Positions 25,167 through 33,812 of a stretch of DNA of 48,652 nt are shown here, one piece after another. The notes under the pieces were generated by a model, which saw only the letters and a list, made by a program, of their open reading frames with translations, was not told the origin of the DNA and did no database searches. A program made the translations under genes and the position numbers. This DNA comes from Anaerolineales bacterium. GTDB taxonomy: Bacteria; Chloroflexota; Anaerolineae; Anaerolineales; UBA4823. The stretch covers positions 1 through 48,652 of the forward strand of contig JAFGJM010000018.1 of assembly GCA_016929095.1 (NCBI GenBank), given 5' to 3'. Position 1 is the stretch's first letter. Every line of letters starts with the position of its first letter.

Positions 25167-26918
25167 ATGCGCCAATCTGTGCTCACCAACGAGCAATCCC
25201 GCTTACTGATGGACGAAAGGGAAGAATTATCCAACATCCTTCTTCGTCTGGCTGATATTGGCGCCCCCAAAGATGCGCTGGTCACCTTACAAAAAGCCGC
25301 CGTTCAGTTAGATGAATTATTCCTTATTGTGGTTGTGGGGGAATTCAACGCCGGGAAAAGCGCCCTGATCAACGCCATCCTGGGTGAAAAAGTGCTGGCG
25401 GAAGGGGTGATCCCCACCACCACGCGCGTCACGTTGGTCAAATGGGGCGAGCAAGCCGGTGAACAAATCGTAGACGACACCTTTGCGGTGGTTAATTATC
25501 CATTACCCCTGCTAAAAGAAATCAACATCGTCGATTCTCCCGGTACGAATGCCATCATTCGCCAGCACGAACGCCTCACCGATGAGTTTGTCCCACGCAG
25601 CGATCTGGTACTTTTCACCACGTCCGCCGAACGACCAATGACAGAAAGCGAACGTCAATTTCTTGAACGCATTTTAGCCTGGGGCAAGAAAGTTGTTTTT
25701 GTCTTGAATAAAGCCGATATCCTCGAAAATGAGGCTGCTCTGCAGGAAGCGCGGGAGTATGTCCTCAAGAATGCGACTATCGTTCTCGGTGAGTCTCCGG
25801 TATTGTTCTCGGTTTCAGCCCGCCTGGCTCAACGCGCGGCATTAGAAACAAACGAAGTAGAACGTCAACATTTACGCCTTGCCAGCCGTCTGGATGAATT
25901 AGAAAAATATATTTCCACCTCACTGGATGACTCTGCCCGCCTTCAACTCAAGTTGCAAAATCCACTGGGGGTAGCAGATAATCTTCTCGACCAAATGAAC
26001 AGCCAGATTCAAGCTCAATCAGAGGACTTGAAAGAAGATACCACCACCGCGCAATCGTTGGAAACAACCATTTCGGCTTACGAACACGATCTGGAAATCG
26101 AACTGGCGCCGCGCTTGGCAGAAGTAGAAAATATCCTGCATAAGTTCGAAATGCGCGGATTGGATTTCTTCGATCGCACCCTACGCCTCACCAACATTCA
26201 TAACCTGGTGCGCGGCGATAGAGTCCGGGCAGCCTTCGAAAAAGAGGTGCTGGCAGATGTATCGCAGCAGATAGATTTGCATGTTAAACAAATCATCGAT
26301 TGGCTGGTGGATAAGGATTTACACGAATGGCAGCAAGTGATGGCGTATCTGCAACGCCGTCAAACCGCTAACCTCGACCGTGTCGTCAGTGGCGGGGGGA
26401 ATCCGCAGGAGGTCCATCGAAAAGAATTGATCGATAAAGTTAACGAAAAGATGGAATCGATCATCGAGAGTTACGACCAGGTAAAGGAGGCTAGCCACCT
26501 GGCTTCCAGTGTGGAAAATGCCGTCGCCCAAACAGCGATCTGCGAGGTGAGTGCGGTGGGGCTGGGGGCATTGGTTTCAACGGCGCTGCTTTCTTCAGCC
26601 TTGGATATCACCGGGATGGTGGCAGCCGGTACCCTGGCTATTGTGGGCTTCTTCGTGATTCCTTACCGCAGAAAACAAGCCAAAGATGATTTCCGTGAAA
26701 AAATCATCGCCCTGCGCACGAATTTGAATGACGCATTAACCGGCGCTTTTAAGCATGAATCAAGCAACGCTATTGTGCGTTTACGGGATAATATCGCGCC
26801 TTACACGCGCTATGTTCACGCTGAGCAAGAGAGAATTACAAAAACTCAAACGCAAATCGATGAATTGCGTAATAGTATTTCAACCCTGCGAGCGCGCATC
26901 GAGATGTTGGTGAAATAA
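25167..26918 (+). CDS. Bacterial dynamin-like GTPase
   Basis: A 583-residue protein with a dynamin-type GTPase domain. G1 is GEFNAGKS (58-65), the switch Thr lies in IPTTTRVT, G3 is DSPG and G4 is NKAD; LFTTSAERPMTESERQFL is a dynamin-like insert. Long helical segments around residues 270-460 would form the stalk. A hydrophobic hairpin near residues 465-505 (LGALVSTALLSSALDITG, then AAGTLAIVGFFVIPY) provides membrane insertion. The last 60 residues return to a helical stalk. Family roles are membrane remodelling, repair or phage defence. It is flanked by two copies of a palindromic repeat and follows a toxin-antitoxin pair. GGAG precedes the ATG. Confidence 0.9.
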   Translation: MRQSVLTNEQSRLLMDEREELSNILLRLADIGAPKDALVTLQKAAVQLDELFLIVVVGEFNAGKSALINAILGEKVLAEGVIPTTTRVTLVKWGEQAGEQIVDDTFAVVNYPLPLLKEINIVDSPGTNAIIRQHERLTDEFVPRSDLVLFTTSAERPMTESERQFLERILAWGKKVVFVLNKADILENEAALQEAREYVLKNATIVLGESPVLFSVSARLAQRAALETNEVERQHLRLASRLDELEKYISTSLDDSARLQLKLQNPLGVADNLLDQMNSQIQAQSEDLKEDTTTAQSLETTISAYEHDLEIELAPRLAEVENILHKFEMRGLDFFDRTLRLTNIHNLVRGDRVRAAFEKEVLADVSQQIDLHVKQIIDWLVDKDLHEWQQVMAYLQRRQTANLDRVVSGGGNPQEVHRKELIDKVNEKMESIIESYDQVKEASHLASSVENAVAQTAICEVSAVGLGALVSTALLSSALDITGMVAAGTLAIVGFFVIPYRRKQAKDDFREKIIALRTNLNDALTGAFKHESSNAIVRLRDNIAPYTRYVHAEQERITKTQTQIDELRNSISTLRARIEMLVK

Positions 26919-27003
26919 GACCAACCAGGCAAAATGGAGATATAAGAAGCTGTCAGCTATCGGCTGTCAGCTATCAGTTATCAAAAAATAGTAGCATACG
27001 ATC

Positions 27004-27040
27004 AATCTGTAGATGGGATCGGCGATCTCATCTACAGATT
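27004..27040. repeat. Long hairpin, possible terminator of the dynamin gene
   Basis: Arms AATCTGTAGATGGGAT (27004-27019) and ATCTCATCTACAGATT (27025-27040) pair fully, allowing one G-U, with a 5-nt loop. No clear T-run follows, so it may stabilise or end the dynamin transcript only weakly. Confidence 0.6.
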
Positions 27041-27082
27041 TATTCGTACGAGATTAATGTAAACAAATCTCTGGATTCCTTA

Positions 27083-27139
27083 TGTAATAACGAATTTAGT
27101 CGTTTTATACATATAATTAACGGCTAAAGTCATTGCTAC
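27083..27139. repeat. Palindromic repeat, copy 2 (TTTAGxCGTT family)
   Basis: GTAATAACGAATTTAGTCGTT is mirrored by AACGGCTAAAGTCATTGCTAC across a short AT-rich spacer. It is related to the copies at 25052 and 27871. Confidence 0.8.
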
Positions 27140-27238
27140 ACATCCATCATAGTTACATTGACTGATTTCCAGAAAATTTGCGTATTCGTGTAATCCCATA
27201 CATCCCTTCTTCCATATTTTTAAAAAAAACCTTCGGTT

Positions 27239-27263
27239 ATATATGTCATAAAATGACATATAT
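27239..27263. promoter_or_regulatory. 25-bp palindrome before the ClbS-like gene
   Basis: Perfect 11-bp arms, ATATATGTCAT and ATGACATATAT, are separated by AAA, 97 nt before the ClbS-like ATG. Length and symmetry fit an operator for a dimeric repressor (TetR- or MarR-like), but no regulator gene lies nearby. It could instead be a small hairpin. Confidence 0.55.
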
Positions 27264-27359
27264 TCGCCACATAATCATGGTTGAATGCAGCCAATAAAAA
27301 GTATCGGACGAAAATCCATCACTTCAATTCCGTTAAATTTACATCAAAAGGATAAAAAC

Positions 27360-27860
27360 ATGGTTAGACCACTTAACAAAGCCCAGCTCCTGGCTTCTAT
27401 CCAAAAAGAATATACCACCCTGGATAATATTCTTTCCACACAAACTCCGGAAATTTTGACGTTTACCACAATTCCCGGCGCATGGGCGATCAAGGATATC
27501 GTAGCCCACCTTTATGAGTGGCAACAAATGCTATTCACATGGTACGAAACCGGTCTCCGTGGAGAGATGCCCGCCGTTCCTTCGCCCGGCTACAAATGGA
27601 ATCAACTCCCGGCATTGAATCAGCATATCTATGAAAAATACCGCGACCTTTCACCCGATCAAGCCATGTCTCGATTTCGCCAATCGCATCAAAAAACGGT
27701 GCAATTCATAGAGACTCTCCCCGAAGCAGACCTGACCACCCCCGGATTGTATCCATGGATGAATCAAAACACCTTGATGTCTTATCTCAATTCCGCCACC
27801 GCAGCCCATTATGTTTGGGCGGTTAAGGAAATAAAAAAGGTTTTAAAGGCAAAGGGCTGA
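27360..27860 (+). CDS. ClbS/DfsB-family four-helix-bundle protein
   Basis: A 166-residue DinB-like protein. The family signature is visible as TTIPGAWAIKDIVAHLYEWQQML, then PSPGYKWNQLPALNQHIYEKYRD, and a C-terminal AHYVWAVKEIKK helix. ClbS protects colibactin producers by hydrolysing the cyclopropane warhead; most relatives, including this one, have unknown substrates. The start at 27360 is chosen because the family begins with a short MxRPxxKxxLL helix; the open frame runs 25 codons further upstream without similarity. A perfect palindrome lies upstream. Confidence 0.85.
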   Translation: MVRPLNKAQLLASIQKEYTTLDNILSTQTPEILTFTTIPGAWAIKDIVAHLYEWQQMLFTWYETGLRGEMPAVPSPGYKWNQLPALNQHIYEKYRDLSPDQAMSRFRQSHQKTVQFIETLPEADLTTPGLYPWMNQNTLMSYLNSATAAHYVWAVKEIKKVLKAKG

Positions 27861-27870
27861 GTTCCTGTTT

Positions 27871-27925
27871 GTAGTAATGACTTCAGCTTGATATTCAAAA
27901 TAATAACAACTAAAGTCGTTACTAC
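27871..27925. repeat. Palindromic repeat, copy 3 (TTTAGxCGTT family)
   Basis: GTAGTAATGACTTCAGCTTG is mirrored by CAACTAAAGTCGTTACTAC, with an AT-rich centre. It lies 10 nt after the ClbS-like gene. Confidence 0.8.
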
Positions 27926-27930
27926 AATCT

Positions 27931-28137
27931 TTATAAAAACTTTCCTGGCTTCCTTTTATTCCTGGTTTCCTTATAAAAGCTCCTCATTTTCATATCAGTC
28001 ACTATGCCGGGCTGAAGAGCGTCTGAATATTTTTATTAGAAAAATACCTTCCTGCTTTCCTGCCTTCCTCATAGTAATTTTCCTGGCTTCCTTTTTTTCC
28101 TGGTTTCCTTATAAAACTCGTTGTTTTCATATCAGGC
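27931..28137 (+). repeat. Dispersed CCTGCCTTCC-type repeat, copy 2
   Basis: A partial unit ending CATATCAGTC (about 28000) is followed by a full unit starting ATGCCGGGCTGAAGAGCGTC and containing TTCCTGCTTTCCTGCCTTCC and TTTCCTGGTTTCCTTATAAAA. It shows the same order of blocks as the tandem copies at 10250-10445. Confidence 0.8.
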
Positions 28138-28433
28138 AAATAAATCCGGATTTGTTACCCGATCATCGCGCCGCATTCAGGATATTACATGACAAAATTG
28201 TATCTGCACAGCAAGCGGGATAGAACCCGGCGCCTGATGTTATATGCTAAAATAATTCCTGCTTTTCACCCGATCATTGTCCCTAAATGATCTTATATAT
28301 AAATCAACCATCAAGGCGTTGGTTTATTTTTACCCAGTGATATCTATATTTTCAAACACTTGATTTATTGAATCCCTGGCTACCAGCAAATTATCAATAT
28401 AAAAAGAATGCCTTATTCAGTAGGAGATACCAA

Positions 28434-29216
28434 ATGACAAAAGATAACTTTGAAATCCCGGATATGGATGAGTTCGCAAAACAAATGGAAGACGCAATGT
28501 CTGAAGCCAAAAAAGCGCTGGAAGACTTACCAATGCAGATGGAAGGCATGGGAGATCTTATGGGGTCGCTTTCGGCAATGATGGACGGATTACCAGGGGA
28601 TATGGATGATCTGTCTAACGCGATGACAGGTTTTGAAGAACAGCACGCCGCTAATGTCGAATCAGTCGTTGGCGAACCAGACTGGGCACTGGAGGCTAAT
28701 ATCCGGGTTGGGAAGAAATTGCATGTCCTTGTCAGGGCTGTGTTTGACTTCCAAAAAATCAGGGAAGCCTGGGAGAGTACAAAAACTAAAGGATTTGAAT
28801 CGTTGATCGAAGAGACTGTTACAGCCAACGCAGGGGAAATGGAACCAGGAATAATGGATCAAATAATGAGTCAACTAAAACAAGGGCGTAGTATGGCAGC
28901 CGTGAAAGATATAAAGGTTCTCGCCTGTAGGATACAAGGCGCGCCTGCCAACGCAACAGAGACGATAAAATTGTCACCCGAAGGTAACATTCCATTAGTC
29001 ATGAATGAAAAAGGCGTGGGATTTGAATTCGCCCCCTTATTAACCATCCGTAATCGCTGGGAGAATGCAAACATTCCTGCGTTTGTCCCCATGGGAGACC
29101 AAATCGTCGTTGGAATGAATTACTTTGAGAAAGGCGAGATTTTCAATGTGCGTTTTAAACCAGACAATCAAGAAGAGGCTATGGAGGTAGAGCTAAGTTT
29201 CTCTCCACTAAGTTAA
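28434..29216 (+). CDS. Hypothetical acidic Met-rich protein
   Basis: A 260-residue soluble protein of unknown family. The first ~75 residues are strongly acidic and rich in Met (MEDAMSEAKKALEDL, then GMGDLMGSLSAMMDGLPGDM) and look like amphipathic helices or a coiled coil. The rest is mixed alpha/beta with no recognised motif. The start at 28434 is set by AGGAG at 28423-28427; an upstream in-frame extension lacks a ribosome site. It stands alone between repeat-rich gaps. The frame and start are convincing; the function is unknown. Confidence 0.7.
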   Translation: MTKDNFEIPDMDEFAKQMEDAMSEAKKALEDLPMQMEGMGDLMGSLSAMMDGLPGDMDDLSNAMTGFEEQHAANVESVVGEPDWALEANIRVGKKLHVLVRAVFDFQKIREAWESTKTKGFESLIEETVTANAGEMEPGIMDQIMSQLKQGRSMAAVKDIKVLACRIQGAPANATETIKLSPEGNIPLVMNEKGVGFEFAPLLTIRNRWENANIPAFVPMGDQIVVGMNYFEKGEIFNVRFKPDNQEEAMEVELSFSPLS

Positions 29217-29432
29217 GTTGGGATGTATTTCCCAGAATCTGTAAAAAATAACACCTCCAGTTATACGACAGCGTACCAATTATCATGGCAATGGAGTATA
29301 TTCAATTCGTTTAGCGTCAACTGTGCGACAGAAGCAATCTGATCCTAAGGGCAGAATAAAATATGCATCAGGGATAATATAAAGACCATAAAATTATGTT
29401 TTACGGATTATTGAAACGCTTTTTTCAACATA

Positions 29433-29771
29433 ATGTGTATCCGAAATAGCCGCCTTGAGCGCGAAAGAATTACAATTCGGGTCATGATTGAGATTTACTG
29501 CCGCGGCAATCACGATTCAAAAGAGAATTTATGCGCAGATTGCCAACAGCTTTATGACTACGCCATGCAGCGCATCGACAGGTGTCCCTATCAGGATGAT
29601 AAACCCACTTGCGCCAAATGCCCCATCCATTGTTACCGACCGGATATGAGAGAAAAAGTCCGCCGGGTAATGCGCTATGCCGGACCGCGTATGATTTTCT
29701 CTCATCCGATCCTCACGATTCTGCACTATGTCGATGAGATAACAAGAAGAAATACGGTCAATATAGTGTAA
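29433..29771 (+). CDS. YgbA-like nitrous-oxide-stimulated promoter family protein
   Basis: A 112-residue cysteine-rich protein of the YgbA_NO family. It shows the start RLERERITIRVMIEIYCRGNH, the cysteine pairs in LCADCQQL, CPYQDDKPTCAKCPIHCY, and the tail MREKVRRVMRYAGPRM. Seven Cys residues suggest a metal or Fe-S site. Enterobacterial YgbA is linked to nitrosative-stress responses. A distant inverted repeat, TTATGTT (29394-29400) and AACATAA (29427-29433), flanks the region just before the start and could be regulatory. No operon partner is evident. Confidence 0.88.
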   Translation: MCIRNSRLERERITIRVMIEIYCRGNHDSKENLCADCQQLYDYAMQRIDRCPYQDDKPTCAKCPIHCYRPDMREKVRRVMRYAGPRMIFSHPILTILHYVDEITRRNTVNIV

Positions 29772-29841
29772 TATCATCTTGCCTACCTGTGAGTTACACC
29801 CTGTGTTTGGTTGCATATGAAAATTGAGTATATTAGAATAA

Positions 29842-30483
29842 ATGAATAAACTCACTTACGAAACATACCTGACCGGAAACGCAAATCCCACTGATGAATT
29901 ACCAATGATCGTGCTTCTGCATTTCATGGGCAGCACCCCCGATCAGATCTTCGAGCTCCTGCTCAAGGACTTCGACCGTTCCAGCAGAGTCATTGCCCCT
30001 TTCGGGCAATACAAATTCGAAGAGCAGTTCTCCTGGCTCCCGGAAAGTATCTATGATCGGAACGAAAAAGATCAGGGCAGTTTTATTGATGAAATCACCG
30101 GATTACTGCTAAAAAATGTCGAAAGCTGGAAACAAGAATTTCTTACTCGAGGGGCGCCAATTTATCTCGGTGTGTCACAAGGTGGGGATATCTGTTTCAC
30201 ACTGGCAGCCAGATATGGAGATCGTTTCAGATTATGCTTGCCGGTCGCAGGCAGATTGTTAGTAGAAAACATCAACAAAAATGACCATGCCGGGATAATC
30301 CGCATCCATCATGGTGAAATGGACCCAATTGTCCCCATTGCTAAAGCGCGTGAAGCGACAAATCATTTATTATTTGCCGGATTTAATGTAGAATTAAGAG
30401 AACATCATGGCATAGGGCATGCCGTACCTCCGGAGGTTCGCAACGCCATCTTTGACGATATTTATGAAGCGATCAAAGAATAG
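29842..30483 (+). CDS. Alpha/beta hydrolase (esterase/phospholipase type)
   Basis: A 213-residue alpha/beta hydrolase. The nucleophile elbow is GVSQGG, the acid is Asp in HHGEMDPIVPI, and the His lies in HHGIGHAVPPEV, giving a complete Ser-Asp-His triad. LLHFMGSTPDQIFELL near the start forms the oxyanion region. No signal peptide is present, so it is cytoplasmic. It resembles small carboxylesterases and phospholipase-like hydrolases, but the substrate is unknown. It starts 70 nt after the YgbA-like gene. Confidence 0.87.
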   Translation: MNKLTYETYLTGNANPTDELPMIVLLHFMGSTPDQIFELLLKDFDRSSRVIAPFGQYKFEEQFSWLPESIYDRNEKDQGSFIDEITGLLLKNVESWKQEFLTRGAPIYLGVSQGGDICFTLAARYGDRFRLCLPVAGRLLVENINKNDHAGIIRIHHGEMDPIVPIAKAREATNHLLFAGFNVELREHHGIGHAVPPEVRNAIFDDIYEAIKE

Positions 30484-30655
30484 ATTCCGAACAAAAGCCT
30501 CCCATCAACACCGCACCCAGCTGCTTCTCACTGCCCTATATTTCTACCCCACTTTACCAAAGAATTTTTTATATAACATAATAAATCCTGTTTTTTCAGT
30601 ATTCGATCAAGCCGGGTACTATTTTTGTTAAAACCATCTGAAAGGGAATTGAAAA

Positions 30656-31510
30656 ATGAAAAGAATTATCATCATACTTTCTCTGGTTATATTATGGCTA
30701 ACCGGGTGTGGACAGGCAACCGAAGCGCCACAGAGCCAAGCGCCGATAGATGTAAATGTTTCTCCTACGGATACACCGCAGCCGGAAGCCACACAAATCC
30801 CGCCGACCGACGCCCCCGAATCGACACCCACGCCCATTCCACCAACGGATACGCCCGAACCTACCGCGACACCGCAACCGCCAACCCTCACTCCCCTCCC
30901 GGATGGCGTACTTTTCCGGGATGACTTCGAGGGTGAGCTGCAACCGGGATGGACCTGGATAAATGAAGAGAAAGAACATTGGTCATTAGTTGATAACGGC
31001 TGGCTGGAGATCATCGGAGGAGATCAAGCGTTCTACATGGAAGGTAACTATGGAATGCCCAATTTCCTGACCAGGGATGTTCCGGCTGGCGAGTTCATGA
31101 TCACAACCCATATCCAATCTAATCCGAATGAAAATTTTCAACAGGCGGCTATCTATATCTTCGAAAACCAGGATAATTACATTGCGTTGAATATCGGCTA
31201 TTGCGCGCCATGCCGAGTAGCAGGACCCGGCTTCTTTATGGAAACATTTATCGATAACAACCCGTTTAAAGATTCGTTCATGGATAAGCGTCCCCCGGAT
31301 GCCACCGATGTATATTTACGATTGGTGAACAAGGGCGGGAGCGTGATGGGTTATTATGCCATGCAGCCTGGGAACTGGCAGAAGATTGGCGCCTTTGGGA
31401 ATTATTTTGATTTTAAATATGTTGGTCTGGGCACCACCAATTCGAATGCCGAAGGCGTAGCAAACGATATCGTGTCTCGCTTCGATTATTTTGAAATATC
31501 GCAGCCTTAG
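30656..31510 (+). CDS. Secreted lipoprotein with Thr/Pro-rich linker and lectin-like domain
   Basis: A 284-residue protein. The signal peptide ends in LTGC, a lipobox, so it is lipid-anchored. Residues ~22-83 form a low-complexity linker rich in Thr, Pro, Asp and Glu (PPTDTPEPTATPQPPTLTPL), a style common in Chloroflexota surface proteins. The C-terminal ~200 residues, from DGVLFRDDFEGELQPGW on, look like a concanavalin-A-type beta sandwich. The ending VSRFDYFEIS also fits such domains, which often bind carbohydrate. AAGGGA precedes the ATG. Ligand unknown. Confidence 0.82.
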   Translation: MKRIIIILSLVILWLTGCGQATEAPQSQAPIDVNVSPTDTPQPEATQIPPTDAPESTPTPIPPTDTPEPTATPQPPTLTPLPDGVLFRDDFEGELQPGWTWINEEKEHWSLVDNGWLEIIGGDQAFYMEGNYGMPNFLTRDVPAGEFMITTHIQSNPNENFQQAAIYIFENQDNYIALNIGYCAPCRVAGPGFFMETFIDNNPFKDSFMDKRPPDATDVYLRLVNKGGSVMGYYAMQPGNWQKIGAFGNYFDFKYVGLGTTNSNAEGVANDIVSRFDYFEISQP

Positions 31511-31559
31511 TGATCTGTCAAATATAAAACGAGCATTTCAAATTTCAATGTCATGCCCA

Positions 31560-31706
31560 ACCCCACCCGGGGCTGTCCCAAATGAAGGCTGTCACTCTGA
31601 GCGAAGCGAAGAGTCTATACATTATTTGATTAGATGTTTCACTTCGCTTCGTGAAACACACTTCGTGCAACATGACATTTTTAACTTTTTAGACAATCCC
31701 AGGTGG
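31560..31706 (+). mobile_element. MITE-like element, copy 1
   Basis: About 147 nt with imperfect terminal inverted repeats: GGGGCTGTCCCAAA at the left and a TTTTTAGACAATCCC mirror at the right. It contains the inner palindromes TCTGAGCGAAGCGAAGAGTC and TTTCACTTCGCTTCGTGAAA. It has no coding capacity. Copy 2 (33813-33968) is inverted relative to this one, and copy 3 (48571-48652) is in the same orientation. Confidence 0.75.
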
Positions 31707-31740
31707 TTGGGGGGTACACACCGACAATAAAATTATTGAT

Positions 31741-31880
31741 TCGACAGCTATTAATTTTGATTAAAATATTATTGAAGGACGCAAATCGACTGAGCTTAGT
31801 CAATCAAACACTTATCTAGCAATCCAACAAACGCCCTCCCCGTAAACGGGGAGGGTTGGGGTGGGGTCAGTAAATCGTAC
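31741..31880 (+). repeat. Duplicated intergenic block, copy A
   Basis: About 140 nt sharing TCGACAG, the GGACxCAAATxGAC stretch, TAGTCAATC, CACTTATCT, GCAATCCAACA and CCCCGTAAACGGGGAGGGTT with 33996-34130 in the same order and orientation. The palindrome CTCCCCGTAAACGGGGAG lies at its right end. Confidence 0.85.
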
Positions 31881-31898
31881 AATCAGGTTTGACCCACC

Positions 31899-32082
31899 AC
31901 CAGTCACGATGTCGGGCTGGAGAGCGCCCGCATATTTTATCGCTGAAAATAATTTCTGCTTTCATGCCCCCCTGTCCTTCGGACATCCCCCCAATTTCTG
32001 CGAAAATGGGGAGAATGAGGGGGGCTCCTGGCTTCTTATTTTTCCTGGTTTCCTTATCAATCTTTTTATTTTCATATCAGGT
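31899..32082 (+). repeat. Dispersed CCTGCCTTCC-type repeat, copy 3, with nested hairpin
   Basis: It begins CAGTCACGATGTCGGGCTGGAGAGCG and ends TTTTCATATCAGG, like the other copies. Its middle is replaced by a hairpin element with arms of C-rich and G-rich sequence, containing GTCCTTCGGAC and CGAAAATGGGGAGAATGAGG. The same right arm occurs at 44937-44959. Confidence 0.75.
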
Positions 32083-32125
32083 AAAATACACTATTCACGA
32101 AGATCTTTTATAAAAGGAGACAGCG

Positions 32126-32629
32126 ATGAAAAATCCCATCGGAAGAATCTTGATCATCCTGGCGGTACTGGTATCCGCCTTGCTGGCTTGCAGCCTGTTG
32201 GGCGGAGGCAGCCCGGCGAACGAAGCGCCCAGTGAGCCAGAAGTTCAGATAACCGAAGCAGCCCCGGTCATGGAAACGCAGGAAATGGCGGCGCCCGAAG
32301 AACCCATGCAAACCGAAGCGCCGGCAGAAGCGGAAGTGCCGGCTTCTTACGACACCGACTTCCCTTTGCCGGACGACGTGCGTAATTTCATGATAACAGC
32401 CAACGGTAGCATCAACTTTCAGACCGGGATGACCATGCAGGCTGTGATCGAATATTATCGCGGCGAATTTACGGCTCAAGGTCTCACCGAACGTCCGATA
32501 CTGACCAAGATCGGTGATACCTCCTTCAGCATGGTCTTCGACGGCGACCCGGCCGGCGCGGTGGTGATCCAGGGGGTCGACCTGGGCGATGGCACCACCA
32601 ACGTGAATATCCGTCACGAAGACGTGTAG
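32126..32629 (+). CDS. Small secreted lipoprotein, unknown function
   Basis: A 167-residue protein. The signal peptide ends in LLAC, a lipobox, giving a lipid-anchored product. Residues ~23-72 are a low-complexity linker rich in Glu, Pro and Ala. The C-terminal ~95 residues form a small folded domain beginning DFPLPDDVRNF, with MTMQAVIEYYRGEFTAQGL and a DPAGAVVIQGVDLGDGTTNVNI beta segment. I do not recognise the family. AAAGGAG lies ~6 nt before the ATG. The codons are richer in G and C than the surrounding repeat DNA. Confidence 0.78.
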   Translation: MKNPIGRILIILAVLVSALLACSLLGGGSPANEAPSEPEVQITEAAPVMETQEMAAPEEPMQTEAPAEAEVPASYDTDFPLPDDVRNFMITANGSINFQTGMTMQAVIEYYRGEFTAQGLTERPILTKIGDTSFSMVFDGDPAGAVVIQGVDLGDGTTNVNIRHEDV

Positions 32630-32710
32630 ACTAAATACGTTTTATGTGTTGATCAGGCATAACAACTTAGGACAGAGTGCGCGTATACTCGCCAAACGGA
32701 GGTCATTGCG

Positions 32711-33754
32711 ATGAAGGTTTTTCTCACCGGCGGTACAGGCTTTATTGGACAACCTTTAACCAGGGCTTTTCAGTCACGAGGTTGGAATGTCGTGGCACTC
32801 GTTCGCAACCCCGATAGTCCGCAGGCGCAGGCTTTGAGCAAGATTGGCGCACAATTAATAGTCGGGGACATCACCCGGCGCGAATCGATCAGGGAAACCA
32901 TGGATGGAGCGGACATGGTTGTGCACAATGCAGGGCATTATGAATACGGGTTGGATAAAGCCGCCAGGCAGCGCATGGAAACGACCAATGTCATGGGAAC
33001 CGATAACGTCCTTGCAATGGCTCATGAACTTGGCATCCAGCGGACGCTATACGTTTCTACTGCTGCAGCTTTTGGCGATACCGGGCAACAAGAACGGGAT
33101 GAATCCTTTACCCGGCAAGCCCCTTGCCGCACAACCTACGAGAAATCCAAAACCGAGGCGCACAGAATTGCTGACCGGTATAAACAAGATGGATTACCCC
33201 TGATCATTGTTTGTCCAAATTCGGTGGTTGGCGCCAACGATCATTCGTCCTGGGGTTACTTTCTTCGTCTATACATCAACCGCATCATGCCACCCATGGC
33301 ATGGTCACCTAACACGATTCATGGATGTGTTTTTATAGAAGACTTAGCCGAAGGAATCGCTCTGGCTGCCGAAAAAGGTCGCCTCGGCGAGACATACTTG
33401 TTCAGTGGTGAATGTCTCCCACTCCGCCAGCATTTGAGTTATTGGAGTCAAAGACCGGGCGCTTACAAACCGCACATCTGGTTACCAGGCTCGTTAGCAG
33501 CCGTGCTTTTTACCCCATTGGAACCAGCCCAACGACAATTAGGTTTGCCGGCGTTTATCTCGCGTGAAACAGTAGTTGGCAGCTCGACGAACTGGTATTT
33601 CTCAAGCCATAAAGCAAAGGTCGAATTGGGATGGCATCACCGTTCCGCCGAAGCCATGTGGCTGGCAGCAATCGATGGTGAGCTTGAGTTGCTTACCAAA
33701 CACCGCCAGCAGAACTTGATCCAACGCCTGAATCCATTGGAGAATATGGATTAA
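32711..33754 (+). CDS. NAD-dependent epimerase/dehydratase (extended SDR)
   Basis: A 347-residue extended short-chain dehydrogenase. The cofactor motif is TGGTGFIGQPL, the NAD-binding region shows VVHNAGHYEYG, and catalytic Tyr and Lys are in TTYEKSKTEA, with the preceding Ser in YVSTAAAFG. It likely acts on a sugar nucleotide, isoprenoid or steroid-like substrate; the sequence after residue 200 (WGYFLRLYINRIMPPM) is not diagnostic. GGAGG at 32699 precedes the ATG at 32711. It is a single gene between repeat-rich gaps. Confidence 0.9.
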   Translation: MKVFLTGGTGFIGQPLTRAFQSRGWNVVALVRNPDSPQAQALSKIGAQLIVGDITRRESIRETMDGADMVVHNAGHYEYGLDKAARQRMETTNVMGTDNVLAMAHELGIQRTLYVSTAAAFGDTGQQERDESFTRQAPCRTTYEKSKTEAHRIADRYKQDGLPLIIVCPNSVVGANDHSSWGYFLRLYINRIMPPMAWSPNTIHGCVFIEDLAEGIALAAEKGRLGETYLFSGECLPLRQHLSYWSQRPGAYKPHIWLPGSLAAVLFTPLEPAQRQLGLPAFISRETVVGSSTNWYFSSHKAKVELGWHHRSAEAMWLAAIDGELELLTKHRQQNLIQRLNPLENMD

Positions 33755-33812
33755 TGTTTTAGCTATTTGTTTTTAAAATCTGATTCTATGGGAATAAAAT
33801 TTCTATATAGAA

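Larger units (their letters stand above)
26919..27359. other. Intergenic region of short repeats and hairpins
   Basis: These 440 nt contain no credible gene. They hold a tandem 14-mer (GCTGTCAGCTATCx twice, from about 26949), a long hairpin (27004-27040), a TTTAGxCGTT palindromic repeat (27083-27139) and an operator-like palindrome (27239-27263) before the ClbS-like gene. Confidence 0.7.
27861..28433. other. Intergenic region of dispersed repeats
   Basis: These 570 nt hold a TTTAGxCGTT palindrome (27871-27925) and dispersed CCTGCCTTCC-type repeat units (27931-28137). An open frame at 27888-28223 is entirely repeat DNA. From about 28200 to 28433 the sequence is AT-rich and probably contains the promoter of the next gene. 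I see no credible gene. Confidence 0.7.
31511..32125. other. Repeat-filled intergenic region
   Basis: The 615 nt between two lipoprotein genes consist almost entirely of repeats: MITE-like copy 1, a block duplicated at 33996-34130, and a CCTGCCTTCC-type repeat. Open frames here are repeat translations such as CHSERSEESIH. I see no gene. Confidence 0.75.

Noticed and set aside
26949..26981. Tandem GCTGTCAGCTATC as a phase-variable or iteron array
   Set aside because: There are only two full units and one partial unit, in a gap with no replication gene; too few to support such a role.
27888..28223. 111-residue + strand open frame rich in Phe and Ser
   Set aside because: It is a translation of the dispersed CCTGCCTTCC repeat (FLASFYSWFPYKSS repeated), not a protein.
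31491..31730. 79-residue open frame reading CHSERSEESIH
   Set aside because: This peptide comes from reading through the MITE-like element; the same pattern appears wherever that repeat occurs.
31800..31870. CRISPR-like or terminator function for the CCCCGTAAACGGGG palindrome
   Set aside because: It is a single short palindrome per duplicated block, with no spacer-repeat array and no T-run.
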